Counted from the first letter of the stretch, positions 29,475 to 38,193 are shown. The stretch: DNA of 64,000 nt from Pyxidicoccus trucidator (GCF_010894435.1 NZ_JAAIXZ010000005.1:124001-188000); one strand, 5' to 3'. Notes: generated from the letters alone by a model not told the origin. Made by a program: numbers and translations.

Positions 29475-30464
29475 ATGCCTGACACCTCGGTCTCCACCCC
29501 GCCCGCACCGCTGCTCCAGATTGAAGGGCTCACGCGGCGCTTCAAGGGCCGCACCGCCGTGGACGGGCTCTCCCTGTCCGTGCGGCCGGGCGAAATCCTG
29601 GGCCTGCTGGGGCCCAACGGCGCGGGCAAGTCCACCACGTTCCAGGTGCTGGCGGGGCTGCTCGCGCCGGACGCGGGCGAGGTGCGCTTCGCCGGGCGCG
29701 TGCTGGCGCTGAGCGACCCGTCCCTGCGGCGGCAGATGGGCATCATCTTCCAGCGCAGCAGCCTGGATGACCTGCTCACCGCGCGGGAGAACCTGATGCT
29801 CGGGGCCCGGCTGTACGGCCTGGACGGCGAGCGGGCGCGCGCGCGGGTGGAGGCGATGCTCGCGCTCATCGACCTGGCGGACCGGGGCGACGAGCGCGTG
29901 TCCACGTGGTCCGGAGGCATGCGCCGCCGGCTGGAGCTGGCGCGGGCGCTGGTGCACCAGCCGCGCGTGGTGCTGATGGACGAGCCCACGCAGGGTCTGG
30001 ACGAGGCGGCCTTCCGCGCCTTCTGGGCCCACCTGAAGCGGCTGCGCGACAGCGAGGGCGTCACGGTGCTGCTCACCACGCACCGCGCGGACGAGGCCGA
30101 AGTGTGTGACAGGCTGGCGGTGCTGGACGCGGGCCGGCTGGTGGCCTGCGACACGCCGGCGGCGCTGGCCTCGCGCATGGGCGGGGACATCCTCACGCTG
30201 GAGGCGCTCGAGCCGGAGACGCTGGCGCGCGAGGTGCGCGAGCGGCTGGGGCTGGACGCGAAGGTGGTGGAGGGGCGGGTGCAGGTGGAGGCCGCGCAGG
30301 GCCATGCGCTGGTGCCACGGTTGGTGGAGGCCTTTCCGGCCGGGCGGCTGACCTCCGTGTCGCTGCGCCGGCCCACGCTGGCGGACGTGTTCCTCCAGCT
30401 CACCGGGCGCGCCCTGGGGGCGGACAGGCCCACCGCGGAGCCCGCACCGAGGAAACGCCGATGA
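29475..30464 (+). CDS. ABC transporter ATP-binding protein (DrrA type)
   Basis: A 329-aa single ATPase: Walker A GPNGAGKST, Q-loop FQRSS, signature TWSGGMRRRLELARAL, Walker B VVLMDEPTQGLD, and H-loop LLTTHRADEAE. The C-terminal 90 residues match the DrrA-type extension. It begins 27 bp after ctaB and overlaps the permease start by 4 bp. With that permease it forms an ABC-2 exporter; cargo unknown. Confidence 0.93.
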   Translation: MPDTSVSTPPAPLLQIEGLTRRFKGRTAVDGLSLSVRPGEILGLLGPNGAGKSTTFQVLAGLLAPDAGEVRFAGRVLALSDPSLRRQMGIIFQRSSLDDLLTARENLMLGARLYGLDGERARARVEAMLALIDLADRGDERVSTWSGGMRRRLELARALVHQPRVVLMDEPTQGLDEAAFRAFWAHLKRLRDSEGVTVLLTTHRADEAEVCDRLAVLDAGRLVACDTPAALASRMGGDILTLEALEPETLAREVRERLGLDAKVVEGRVQVEAAQGHALVPRLVEAFPAGRLTSVSLRRPTLADVFLQLTGRALGADRPTAEPAPRKRR

Positions 30465-31330
30465 ACGCCAAGGCTTCCGCCGCCCCCCAGCCCCTCGAGG
30501 TCCCTCCCGCGGTGGAGACGCGGGTGCCGGCTCCCGTGGCGCCCGGCTCGTTGGCGCTCCAGTGGGCCACGGTGCGCGTGCTGCTGGTGCGGGACGTGGT
30601 GCGCTTCTTCCGCCAGCCCAGCCGCGTGGTCGGCGCGCTGGCGCAGCCCATCCTCTTCTGGTTCGTCATCGGCTCCGGCTTCGCGGGCTCGTTCCGCGTG
30701 GAGGGCGCGCAGGGGCTGGGCTACCAGCAGTTCTTCTTCCCCGGCGTCGTCACCATGGTGCTGCTGTTCAGCGCCATCTTCGCGACGATTACCGTCATCG
30801 AGGACCGGCGCGAGGGCTTCCTCCAGGCGGTGCTCGCGGGCCCCGGCTCACGGCTGGCGGTGGTGCTGGGCAAGGCGCTGGGCTCGTCGGCGATTGCGCT
30901 GATGCAGGCGTCGCTGTTCCTGCTGCTGGCCCCGCTGGCCGGGGTGAGCGCGGCCACGTTGAACCTGCCGCTGCTGCTGACCGTCATGGTGCTGTCGGCG
31001 CTGGCGCTCACCGGCATGGGCATGTCGCTGGCGTGGTGGGTGCGCTCCAGCGCGGGCTACCACGCGGTGATGAGCATCGTCCTGCTGCCCATGTGGGTGC
31101 TGTCGGGGGCGATGTTCCCCCTGAAGGGCGCGGGCTCGTGGCTGGCGTGGGTGATGCGGGTGAACCCGATGCGCTTCTCCGTGGAGGGCGTGCGGCGCGC
31201 GCTGTACGGCGCGGAGGCGGCGGTGGCCGTGGGCCCCACGTCCGTGGCGGGCCTGGAGGTGCCGGTGCTGCTGGCCTTCGCCACCGTATTCGTGGGCCTG
31301 GCCGCCTTCAGCGTCAGCCGCCGCGAGTAG
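30461..31330 (+). CDS. ABC-2 type permease
   Basis: A 289-aa protein with about six membrane helices. It has VRDVVRFFRQPSRVVGALAQPILFWFVIGSGF near the N-terminus and LLPMWVLSGAMFPL, a hallmark of ABC-2 (CcmB/DrrB-like) permeases. The start ATG overlaps the ATPase stop (ATGA). In a gene order ctaB-ATPase-permease-cupredoxin it may export a factor used for oxidase assembly; inference. Confidence 0.92.
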   Translation: MNAKASAAPQPLEVPPAVETRVPAPVAPGSLALQWATVRVLLVRDVVRFFRQPSRVVGALAQPILFWFVIGSGFAGSFRVEGAQGLGYQQFFFPGVVTMVLLFSAIFATITVIEDRREGFLQAVLAGPGSRLAVVLGKALGSSAIALMQASLFLLLAPLAGVSAATLNLPLLLTVMVLSALALTGMGMSLAWWVRSSAGYHAVMSIVLLPMWVLSGAMFPLKGAGSWLAWVMRVNPMRFSVEGVRRALYGAEAAVAVGPTSVAGLEVPVLLAFATVFVGLAAFSVSRRE

Positions 31331-31416
31331 GCGGGGCGCCTGCGGCTTGGACATGCGGCGCCCCATTCAGTACGACGGGGGCGGATGATGAACCTGTTTA
31401 CCGAGGAGACTGCACG

Positions 31417-32271
31417 ATGACGCTGCGCACGCTCGGCCTGACGCTGCTGGGAACCGCGGGCCTGCTGGTCCTTCCCGCCTGCCAGAAGGAGGAGGCGGCG
31501 ACTGCTCCGGCGACTCCGGTGCCCGCGGCTCCGGCGCCCGCCGCGCCCTCGGCTGAGCCAAAGCCCCATGCGGCCAGTCCCATCCAGGAGCCCGGTGCGC
31601 AGGGCCCCGCGCCTACCGTGCCCGAGGGCCGGGGCGTGGTGCGTGGGGCGGTGACCTTCACCGGTGCGGTGCCCGCCGCGGCCGACGTCCCGCCCAGCAA
31701 TGACCCTGCCTGCGAGGGCATGTCGACCCAGGACGCGTCGGTGCTGGTGAAGGACGGGAAGCTGGCCAACGTGCTGGTGCGCGTGCGCGGCCAGGTGCCG
31801 GGCGCGCCGCCCGCGCCGAGCACCCCGGTGATGGTGGACCAGACGAAGTGCACCTACGTGCCGCGCGTGCAGGGCGCCGTCTCGGGCCAGCCGGTGGCCT
31901 TCAAGAACAGCGACGGCACGCTGCACAACGTGCGCGGCATGGTGGGGACGAAGTCCGCCTTCAACATCGCGCAGCCGCCCTCGGGCGCGCCGGTGCAGAA
32001 GCCCGTGCCCGCCGACGCGGACGTGCTCAAGCTCAAGTGCGACGTGCACCCGTGGATGACGGCGTATGTCGTGACCAACCCGAACCCGTACTTCGCCACG
32101 ACGGGGGAGGATGGGGCGTTCAGCCTCCAGGGCCTGCCCGCCGGGACGTACACGGTGGAGGCCTGGCACGAGTCGCTCGGCACCAAGACGGCCGAGGTCA
32201 CCGTGAAGGATGGCGCTCCGGCCGAGGTCTCGTTCGCGTTCGCCGCGACGGACGCCTCCACGAAGAAGTGA
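31417..32271 (+). CDS. Cupredoxin-like lipoprotein with carboxypeptidase-regulatory-like C-terminus
   Basis: A 284-aa lipoprotein (lipobox VLPAC, Cys22), followed by a Pro/Ala linker of about 50 residues. The body resembles methylamine-utilisation/plastocyanin-like proteins: candidate type-1 copper ligands are His170 (TLHNV), Cys208, His211 and Met214 (KCDVHPWM). The end (EDGAFSLQGLPAGTYTVEAWHE) is a carboxypeptidase-regulatory beta-sandwich. It follows the ABC permease. Probably a periplasm-facing electron carrier or copper carrier serving the ctaB-linked oxidase; inference. Confidence 0.87.
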   Translation: MTLRTLGLTLLGTAGLLVLPACQKEEAATAPATPVPAAPAPAAPSAEPKPHAASPIQEPGAQGPAPTVPEGRGVVRGAVTFTGAVPAAADVPPSNDPACEGMSTQDASVLVKDGKLANVLVRVRGQVPGAPPAPSTPVMVDQTKCTYVPRVQGAVSGQPVAFKNSDGTLHNVRGMVGTKSAFNIAQPPSGAPVQKPVPADADVLKLKCDVHPWMTAYVVTNPNPYFATTGEDGAFSLQGLPAGTYTVEAWHESLGTKTAEVTVKDGAPAEVSFAFAATDASTKK

Positions 32272-32290
32272 GGATGTCGCTGGCGCGGAC

Positions 32291-33895
32291 ATGAGGACGC
32301 ATGGGCTCGCGCGGGTGCGGTGGTGGTACCTGCGCGGGCTCGGGCTCGTCTTCTGTCTCGCGTTCGCGTCGCTGCTGCCCCAGCTGCCGGAGCTGCTGGG
32401 GCCCGAAGGGCTGAGCCCCGCTTCCGCATGGCTCGACTGGGCCGGTAGGTCCCTGGGCGGTGTGGAGCGCGTCCTGCGCCTGCCCACGCTGCTGTGGCTC
32501 ACGGGGGCGGGCACCGGGGCCCTGTGGGGCGTGGCGCTCCTGGGGCTGCTGTGTGGCACACTGCTGTTGGTGGACGTGGCGCCGCGCTACGCGCTGGTGG
32601 GCGCGTGGGTGGCGTACCTGTCCATCACCACCGTGGGCGGCGAGTTCCTCAGCTTCCAGTGGGACGTGCTGTTGCTGGAGACCGCGCTCGTCTCCCTGCC
32701 GCTCGCGCCCGGGCACCTGTGGCCTCCACGGGTGGCTTCCGAGCCCCGGCGTGGCGCCGTGTTCCTCGTCCGCTTCCTGCTGTTCCGGCTGATGCTGATG
32801 TCGGGGCTCGTGAAGCTCGTGAGCGGCGACCCGACGTGGCGCGACTTCACCGCGCTCGAGTACCACTACTGGACGCAGCCGCTGCCGAATGTGCTGGCGT
32901 ACTTCGCGCACCAGCTTCCGGTGGGGCTCCAGCGCGCCAGCACGGTGGCCATGTTCGCCATCGAGCTGGTCGCTCCGTTCTTCCTCTTCGGTCCCCGGCG
33001 TGTGCGGCTCTCGGCCGTGGCGCTGCTGGCGCAGCTCCAGGTGGGCATCCTCGCCACGGGGAGCTACGGCTTCTTCAACCTGCTGACGCTCGTGCTGTGC
33101 ATCGCCGCGCTGGATGACGACGCGCTGCGCTGGCTGCGGGTCCCCGGGCCTCGAGTGGCTGGCGACGTGCGTGGTACGGAAGCGCAGGATGCGGCGGTGC
33201 GGCGCGGAGAAGGGCAGGGTGGTGCGGCTGTTTCCGCCTCTGCGGAAGCTGCATCATCATCCACCGGTCCCATGGAGAAGATGACTGAGCCCGCCCCTCG
33301 CTCGCGGTGGGCAACCGGGGCCTTCGCTGTCTTCGCCTCGGTCTATGCGGTGCTCGCGCTGTCCCAGGATGCGCGCCGTGTCTTCCGCTGGAGCCCTCCG
33401 GAGCCGGTGTCGACGGGGCTCGGAGTCGTCAGCCCCTTCCGGAGCATCAACACCTATGGCCTCTTTGCGGTGATGACCACGAAGCGCGAGGAGGTGGTCA
33501 TCGAGGGCAGTGACGACGGGCAGACGTGGCAGGAGTATCTCCTGCGCTGGCGCCCCGGCCCGGTGGACGAGCGCCCGCGCGTCGCCGCGCCGCACATGCC
33601 CCGGCTGGACTGGCAGCTGTGGTTCGCCGCGCTCTCCACCTGCCGCGACAACCCGTGGCTGCTGCGCCTCCAGGACGCACTGCTCAGGGGCGAGCCACGG
33701 GTGCGCGACTTCTTTCGCGAAGGCTCGCTGCCGGACAGCCCTCCGCGCTACGTGCGCACGCGCCGTTTCGACTATCGCTTCACGGACCTCGCCACCCTGC
33801 GTGCGACGGGATCCTGGTGGACACGGCAGGCGGTCGGGCCCTTCTGTCCACCCCTGACCTTGAAGGACGGCCAGCTCCAGCGCGCGGACCCGTGA
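32291..33895 (+). CDS. Lipase maturation factor (LMF1) family-like membrane protein
   Basis: A 534-aa polytopic protein. It has an N-terminal membrane region of about eight helices, with FLSFQWDVLLLE, MSGLVKLVSGDPTWRDFTALEYHYWTQPLPNV (the conserved family segment) and AMFAIELVAPFF. A soluble second half contains EVVIEGSDDGQTWQEYLLRWRPG and DWQLWFAALSTC. The family includes eukaryotic LMF1, but the bacterial role is unknown. ATG 32291 is preferred over an upstream in-frame start at 32210 that overlaps the lipoprotein gene. The stop lies 11 bp from the convergent kinase. Confidence 0.88.
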   Translation: MRTHGLARVRWWYLRGLGLVFCLAFASLLPQLPELLGPEGLSPASAWLDWAGRSLGGVERVLRLPTLLWLTGAGTGALWGVALLGLLCGTLLLVDVAPRYALVGAWVAYLSITTVGGEFLSFQWDVLLLETALVSLPLAPGHLWPPRVASEPRRGAVFLVRFLLFRLMLMSGLVKLVSGDPTWRDFTALEYHYWTQPLPNVLAYFAHQLPVGLQRASTVAMFAIELVAPFFLFGPRRVRLSAVALLAQLQVGILATGSYGFFNLLTLVLCIAALDDDALRWLRVPGPRVAGDVRGTEAQDAAVRRGEGQGGAAVSASAEAASSSTGPMEKMTEPAPRSRWATGAFAVFASVYAVLALSQDARRVFRWSPPEPVSTGLGVVSPFRSINTYGLFAVMTTKREEVVIEGSDDGQTWQEYLLRWRPGPVDERPRVAAPHMPRLDWQLWFAALSTCRDNPWLLRLQDALLRGEPRVRDFFREGSLPDSPPRYVRTRRFDYRFTDLATLRATGSWWTRQAVGPFCPPLTLKDGQLQRADP

Positions 33896-33906
33896 GTCCT
33901 CGTCGC

Positions 33907-35481
33907 TCAGGCCACGGCGCCCTGGGTCGGGGCGCTGATGCCGGGCGGACCCGCCTTCTGCACGGTGAATCCCACCCGAGCGCCCCCGTCGGGCCGGTTC
34001 TCCGCGAAGGACTCGCCGCCGTGGGCGCGGGCAATGCGCTGCACCAGCGCCAGTCCCAGTCCCAGCGAGCCCGCCTCGCGCGCCTCGCCGCCCCGGTCCT
34101 TCCGGTAGAAGGGCTGGAAGATGCGCACCTCCTCGCCCGGCTGGAGCCCCTGGCCCCGGTCGTCCACGAAGAAGGCCAGGTGCTCGCCCCGGTCCTGGAC
34201 GCGCAGCGCCTTCGCGCCCTCGCCATGCCTGCGTGCGTTCTCCAGCAGGTTGGCAAGCGCCCGGCCCAGCAGCGTCGTGTCTCCCAGCAGCCCCGCGTCC
34301 ACCGCCTCCACGTCCAGCAGGTCCACCGGCAGTCCCGCGCGCTCCAACGCCTGCGCCGCCAGCGTGCGCCCATCCAGTACCCGAGACGTGAGCTGCCCGA
34401 AGTCCAGACGAGAGCTGGCCAGCAGCTCGCCCACCAGCGCATCCAGCTCCACCACCTCGCGGTCCACCTGGTCCAACGTCCTCGGGTTGCCTCCGCCGTC
34501 GCGCAGCAGCTCCGTCAACACCCGCATGCGCGCCAGCGGCGTGCGCAGCTCATGGGACACCGCCGCGAGCAGCTCGCGCTGGTCCGCCACCTGCTTCTCG
34601 ATGCGGCCCGCCATGTCGTTGAAGGCCTCGGCCAGCACCGCGAACTCTCCCGTGGCGCGGGGGAGCACCTCCGCTCGCGTGCTCAGCTTGCCCGCGCCCA
34701 GTTGCTGCGTGGCGCGCACCAGCGCATCCACCGGCTTTGCCAGCCGCCGAGCCAGCTTGCCGGCCGCCAGCCACAGCACCATTCCCGCGAGCGCCAGCGG
34801 CAGCACCATCCGCCAGAAGTTCTTCGGCCGGAAGTGCGAGTAGCACGCCCGCACCATCCCCAGCGGAGCGCCAGCGCGCTCCACGGGCACGCTGATTTCC
34901 TGCCGGCGGCAGGGCTCTCCAGCGCTCACCAGCAGCGCGCCCGCGGTGTCATGCACCGCCACGCCGACCTCCAGGTCCGTGGCGATGGAGTGCACCAGCG
35001 CGTCGCGCCGCGCGGGCTCGTCCCAGACCTCCTCGAAGCGGTGGGCCGTGAAGGTCCGCAGCCGGTCCTGCTCCTGCTTCCACGCGCTGCCGCCCACCAG
35101 GCTCATCACCGTGGCAACCACTGCCCCGGTGGCCAGGATGGACAGGCCGAACCAGAGGAAGAGGCGCCGGTGCAGCCGCGCGCGCACGAAGTGCCCCAGC
35201 CGGCCCATGCGCCAGTACTGGTGCCGCCAGCGTGCGTGGGCGCGCATGTGCTCCCAGGGCCCATGCCGGGGTCCGTGCCCCCAGGGGCCGTCTCCATGCC
35301 CGTGTCCCCAGGGGCCGTGCCCGTGTCCCCAGGGGCCGTGCCCGCGGTGGCTCCAAGGGCCGTGCCCGTTCCCCAGCTCCTCCGGGGCCTCGTCCTCGGG
35401 AGCGTGTTCCTGCTCCGCTCCCAGGGGGCCACAGTCGGGCCCGCAGTCGTGCCGGTGCCCCCAGCGTCGCCGGCCGCTCAT
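33907..35481 (-). CDS. Envelope-stress type HAMP histidine kinase with HGPW-repeat N-terminus
   Basis: A 524-aa kinase with two membrane helices (about 107-130 and 222-242), a short periplasmic sensor between them, a HAMP linker, a HisKA domain with VSHELRTP (His310), and a HATPase_c domain (NLLENARRHGEG, DRGQGLQPGEE, GLGLALVQRIARAHGG). Residues 38-80 contain five HGPW-like repeats and many His residues, likely in the cytosol, an unusual feature for a kinase of this type. The ATG overlaps the response regulator stop by 4 bp, so the two are co-translated. Operon context suggests a metal or envelope signal. Confidence 0.92.
   Translation of the reverse strand: MSGRRRWGHRHDCGPDCGPLGAEQEHAPEDEAPEELGNGHGPWSHRGHGPWGHGHGPWGHGHGDGPWGHGPRHGPWEHMRAHARWRHQYWRMGRLGHFVRARLHRRLFLWFGLSILATGAVVATVMSLVGGSAWKQEQDRLRTFTAHRFEEVWDEPARRDALVHSIATDLEVGVAVHDTAGALLVSAGEPCRRQEISVPVERAGAPLGMVRACYSHFRPKNFWRMVLPLALAGMVLWLAAGKLARRLAKPVDALVRATQQLGAGKLSTRAEVLPRATGEFAVLAEAFNDMAGRIEKQVADQRELLAAVSHELRTPLARMRVLTELLRDGGGNPRTLDQVDREVVELDALVGELLASSRLDFGQLTSRVLDGRTLAAQALERAGLPVDLLDVEAVDAGLLGDTTLLGRALANLLENARRHGEGAKALRVQDRGEHLAFFVDDRGQGLQPGEEVRIFQPFYRKDRGGEAREAGSLGLGLALVQRIARAHGGESFAENRPDGGARVGFTVQKAGPPGISAPTQGAVA
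35298..35339. repeat. Two exact 21-bp tandem copies inside the kinase gene
   Basis: GCCCGTGTCCCCAGGGGCCGT occurs at 35298-35318 and 35319-35339, with degenerate copies at either side. On the reverse strand each copy encodes the GHGPWGH unit of the kinase N-terminus. Length variation by slippage is expected. Confidence 0.85.
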
Positions 35482-36158
35482 GGCCCCTCTTTGGCGAAGA
35501 CGTAGCCCACGCCGCGCACCGTCTTGATGAGGCGCGTCCCGGCGTCACCCAGCTTCTGGCGCAGATGGGAGATGTGCACGTCCACCGTGCGCTCGCCCAC
35601 CACGGTGTCGCTGCGGCCCGCCTCGCCCAGCAGGGCGTCACGCGGGATGACGCGCCCGGCCCGGCGCACCAGGGCCACCAGCAGGTCGAACTCCAGGCCC
35701 GTCAGGTCCACCAGCCGGTCCTCCACGCGCACCTCGCGCCCGGCCACGTCGATGGATACGCCGCCCGCCTCCAGCCGGTCCGCCACCGCCGACGGCTGCG
35801 AGCGCCGCAGCACGGCCTTCAGGCGCGCCAGCAGCTCGCGCGGGCTGAAGGGCTTGGGCAGGTAGTCGTCCGCGCCCAGCTCCAGTCCCACCACCCGGTC
35901 CGTCTCGTCACCCTTGGCGGTGAGCATGACGACGGGGATGCGGCTCTTCGCCCGGATGCGCTTGCACACCTCCAGGCCGTCCATGCCCGGCATCATCACG
36001 TCCAGCAGCACCGCGTCGTAGGCCCCGGCCTCCAGCGCCGCCAGTCCGCGCCCTCCGTCGGGTGCGTGGGTGACACTGAGGCCGTTCTGCCCGAGATACT
36101 GCGCGAGCAGCTCGTACAGCCGGGTGTCGTCGTCGATGAGCAGGACTCGTGTGGACAT
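35478..36158 (-). CDS. OmpR/PhoB-type response regulator
   Basis: A 226-aa regulator. The receiver has VLLIDDDTRL (acidic pocket), AVLLDVMMPGMDG (phospho-Asp about residue 54), VMLTAK and YLPKPF. A C-terminal winged helix follows (LTGLEFDLLVALVRRAGRVI; ERTVDVHISHLRQKLGD; IKTVRGVGYVF). It resembles CpxR. It is co-translated with the following kinase (4-bp overlap) and follows a CpxP-like and a small exported protein, as in Cpx-type envelope-stress loci. Confidence 0.95.
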   Translation of the reverse strand: MSTRVLLIDDDTRLYELLAQYLGQNGLSVTHAPDGGRGLAALEAGAYDAVLLDVMMPGMDGLEVCKRIRAKSRIPVVMLTAKGDETDRVVGLELGADDYLPKPFSPRELLARLKAVLRRSQPSAVADRLEAGGVSIDVAGREVRVEDRLVDLTGLEFDLLVALVRRAGRVIPRDALLGEAGRSDTVVGERTVDVHISHLRQKLGDAGTRLIKTVRGVGYVFAKEGP

Positions 36159-36173
36159 GAACGGCCTTTGACT

Positions 36174-36440
36174 CTAGCGCGGCCCCTCGGCGGACGCGGG
36201 GGACGCGGGGGGAATGGGCGCTTCAGCGGGCGGGGGCGCGCTCCCCCGGTAGCCACGAGGTTCCCACGACTCGCGAGGGCCTCGCGAGTCCCAGCGGTGC
36301 TCCCCCCGATTCTCCCAGCGCTCTCCCCAGGAGCTGGACGCGTGGCAGCGGTAGCGGTGGCGGGCAACGCTGGCGAAGCCGGAGGCATAGCCCCCGACGG
36401 TACCCAGGGCGAGCAGGACGACTAGCAGGCGACGGCGCAT
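36174..36440 (-). CDS. Small exported Trp/Arg-rich protein
   Basis: An 88-aa protein with a signal-like N-terminus (MRRRLLVVLLALGTVGGYASG). The rest is repetitive W/R/G/E (SWGERWENRGEHRWDSRGPR) ending in a Pro/Ala tail. It sits between the CpxP-like gene and the response regulator, only 15 bp from the latter. Function unknown; short Trp/Arg/His-rich exported peptides in such operons are possible metal-binding or membrane-stress targets. Confidence 0.65.
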   Translation of the reverse strand: MRRRLLVVLLALGTVGGYASGFASVARHRYRCHASSSWGERWENRGEHRWDSRGPRESWEPRGYRGSAPPPAEAPIPPASPASAEGPR

Positions 36441-36502
36441 GGTGCTCTCTCCTTCACGTGGACGGGACGGCTCTCGTTCGTTTCAGGCTTCAGGTCCGGG
36501 GC

Positions 36503-37009
36503 TCACACCATCTGCTGGCCATCGCCGCGCCAGCCCCCGCGCCCGCCACAACGGCCGTGGCCGCCGTAGCCGCCGCGCCAGCCGTAGCCGAAGCCGAGCT
36601 CGATGAGGTCCGCCAGCTCGCGGCGCTGCCGCGGGTCCAGCGCCTCGTGCACCTGCGCTAGGCCGCCCTGCACCGTGCGGCGCAGGTTGTCCATGGCCAC
36701 GTCGTGACGCGCGAACAGCTCGCGCAGCGCGGCCCCGTCGAACTGCTCACCCCGCAGCGCGCTGCCCAGGGCGGTGCGGCTCGGGCCCACCTCGTCGCGC
36801 ACCTTGGCGAAGGCCTCCGTCAGCTCCTCCACCGTCTTGACGATGACCTTCTCCTGGCCGGGCGAAGTCTCCAGCCGCTCGAACAGCCAGCGCAGCCGGG
36901 CGCGGCCCCAGCGCCCCCCGCCGCGGTGATGGTGGTGCCAGCGACGCCCGCCGCGCAGCGTGTAGATGAGGCCCGCGAGGCATGCGGTACCGAAGAAGAA
37001 TCCGAACAT
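36503..37009 (-). CDS. CpxP/ZraP-like periplasmic stress protein
   Basis: A 168-aa protein. One N-terminal membrane helix (MFGFFFGTACLAGLIYTL) is followed by RWHHHHRGGGRWG and an all-helical domain (VKTVEELTEAFAKVRDEVGP; GAALRELFARHDVAMDNLRR; ALDPRQRRELADLIE), which resembles the LTxxQ-type helices of periplasmic heavy-metal sensors. The C-terminus is Gly/Arg/Tyr/Cys-rich. The ATG at 37009 is preferred because longer frames upstream encode non-conserved sequence. First gene of a leftward operon with the two-component pair; likely its target or negative regulator. Confidence 0.78.
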   Translation of the reverse strand: MFGFFFGTACLAGLIYTLRGGRRWHHHHRGGGRWGRARLRWLFERLETSPGQEKVIVKTVEELTEAFAKVRDEVGPSRTALGSALRGEQFDGAALRELFARHDVAMDNLRRTVQGGLAQVHEALDPRQRRELADLIELGFGYGWRGGYGGHGRCGGRGGWRGDGQQMV

Positions 37010-37343
37010 GGTGCTGCTCCCCAGAGTGGCCGTGCCCGGGAGGGGCCGGCGCTGTTGACGGGGAGAAAGGTAGAAAACGGGTGTGAAGGGCGCGCCCGAG
37101 CCCCGTGAAGAAGTGTGAAGGGGGCCGCGGGCTCCGGAATGGAGGGAAATGCCCGGCCGGTTCTGATATCGAGCGATGCTCCGCTCCCGGAGTGTCCTCC
37201 GTCTGACGCCTGCCTGCCCGGCGGGCGGGGGTCGGTGGACATCTACCTCGGGGTGGATTGTCGTCTCGGTGTTGGGGCGATGTCCGCTCCGCACGGGCGG
37301 CCCGGAAGTCCGGACCGCCGCAAAGCAGAAAGAAGAAGGTCAC
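37010..37343. other. Divergent regulatory region and long csp leader
   Basis: These 334 bp separate the CpxP-like operon from the cold-shock gene. No gene is supported. A TTGACG at 37055-37060 is the only -35-like hexamer noticed. The purine-rich AAGAAGG just before the csp ATG is its ribosome site, and the long leader would suit post-transcriptional control as seen in csp genes elsewhere. Confidence 0.5.
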
Positions 37344-37547
37344 ATGGCAATCGGTACTGTGAAGTGGTTCAACGACGCCAAGGGTTTCGGCTTCATCGCT
37401 CAGGACAACGGTGAGGACGTGTTCTGCCACCACTCCGCCATCAACATGGATGGCTTCCGCACCCTCCAGGAGGGGCAGAAGGTGGAGTTCGAGGTCACCA
37501 AGGGCCCCAAGGGCCTGCAGGCGCAGAACGTCCGCGCGGCAGGGTAG
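37344..37547 (+). CDS. Cold-shock domain protein (CspA family)
   Basis: A 67-aa protein of exact family length. The RNA-binding motifs KGFGFI (RNP1) and VFCHH (RNP2, normally VFVHH/F) lie in a five-stranded OB fold: [18 protein letters not shown] at the start, then EGQKVEFEV and [11 protein letters not shown]. It binds single-stranded RNA/DNA and relieves secondary structure. One substitution, Cys in RNP2, is unusual. Confidence 0.97.
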   Translation: MAIGTVKWFNDAKGFGFIAQDNGEDVFCHHSAINMDGFRTLQEGQKVEFEVTKGPKGLQAQNVRAAG

Positions 37548-37583
37548 CTCCTACCCACCGCAGCCACCCCTCAGGGGTTTTCG

Positions 37584-37613
37584 AGGCCCGGTCTCCCACG
37601 TGGAGGCTGGGCC
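37584..37613 (+). terminator. Rho-independent terminator of csp
   Basis: AGGCCCGGTCTCC / GGAGGCTGGGCCT forms a long GC-rich stem around CACGT and is followed by TCGTCTTTC. It lies 36 bp after the csp stop. Confidence 0.75.
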
Positions 37614-37754
37614 TTCGTCTTTCCGCCTCCCAGGTGGGCATGCAGGCGGGCTTGGGGTGTCCACCCGTCGACTCCCGGCCTCCTTCCTTACCTTCACGGC
37701 AGGAGCGCGGCGCACCCGCCGCCATTCACCGCCTCAGGCGAAGGAGACGCAGGC

Positions 37755-38126
37755 ATGGGCGACACCAGCGTGAAGAAGGTCGAGAGTCGGCACTCTCCCA
37801 AGGGAGACATGGGGCAGAAGTACCTGGCGTCCGGCGTCCGCCTGTCCATGCGGCTGTGGGAGGACGAGCCTCCCGGTGAGCCCGCGCCCGCCTCCGCCCG
37901 CGACTACGAGACGGTCGGCTACGTGATGAAGGGCCGCGCCGAATTGCACCTGGAGGGGCAGGTCATCCTGCTCAACCCCGGTGATTCGTGGCTCGTGCCG
38001 CGCGGCTCGTCGCACACGTACAAGGTGCTGGAGACGTTCACCGCCGTGGAGGCCACCAGCCCGCCGGCCTCGGTGCATGGCCGCGACGAGGGCAAGGACG
38101 CGCACGGCAAGCCTGCCAAGGCGTGA
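37755..38126 (+). CDS. Cupin-domain protein
   Basis: A 123-aa single cupin barrel: ETVGYVMKGRAELHLEGQVILLNPGDSWLVPRGSSHTYKV contains the two conserved cupin blocks (the first lacks the usual His-x-His, the second retains PxGxxH). Metal binding by a single His (SSHTYK) and Glu residues is possible but weak, so it may be a non-enzymatic small-molecule binder. It begins MGDTSVKKVES. It borders the foreign region starting at about 38190. Confidence 0.88.
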   Translation: MGDTSVKKVESRHSPKGDMGQKYLASGVRLSMRLWEDEPPGEPAPASARDYETVGYVMKGRAELHLEGQVILLNPGDSWLVPRGSSHTYKVLETFTAVEATSPPASVHGRDEGKDAHGKPAKA

Positions 38127-38193
38127 GCGGCGCTGCCCGGGGAGCCGGTGCGTTCCGGCTCTTCGGTGCGACTGCTGCGAGGCAGGGAAGAGG

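Noticed and set aside
30562..31416. Upstream extension of the cupredoxin lipoprotein
   Set aside because: It overlaps the whole permease in another frame; the lipoprotein signal starts at 31417.
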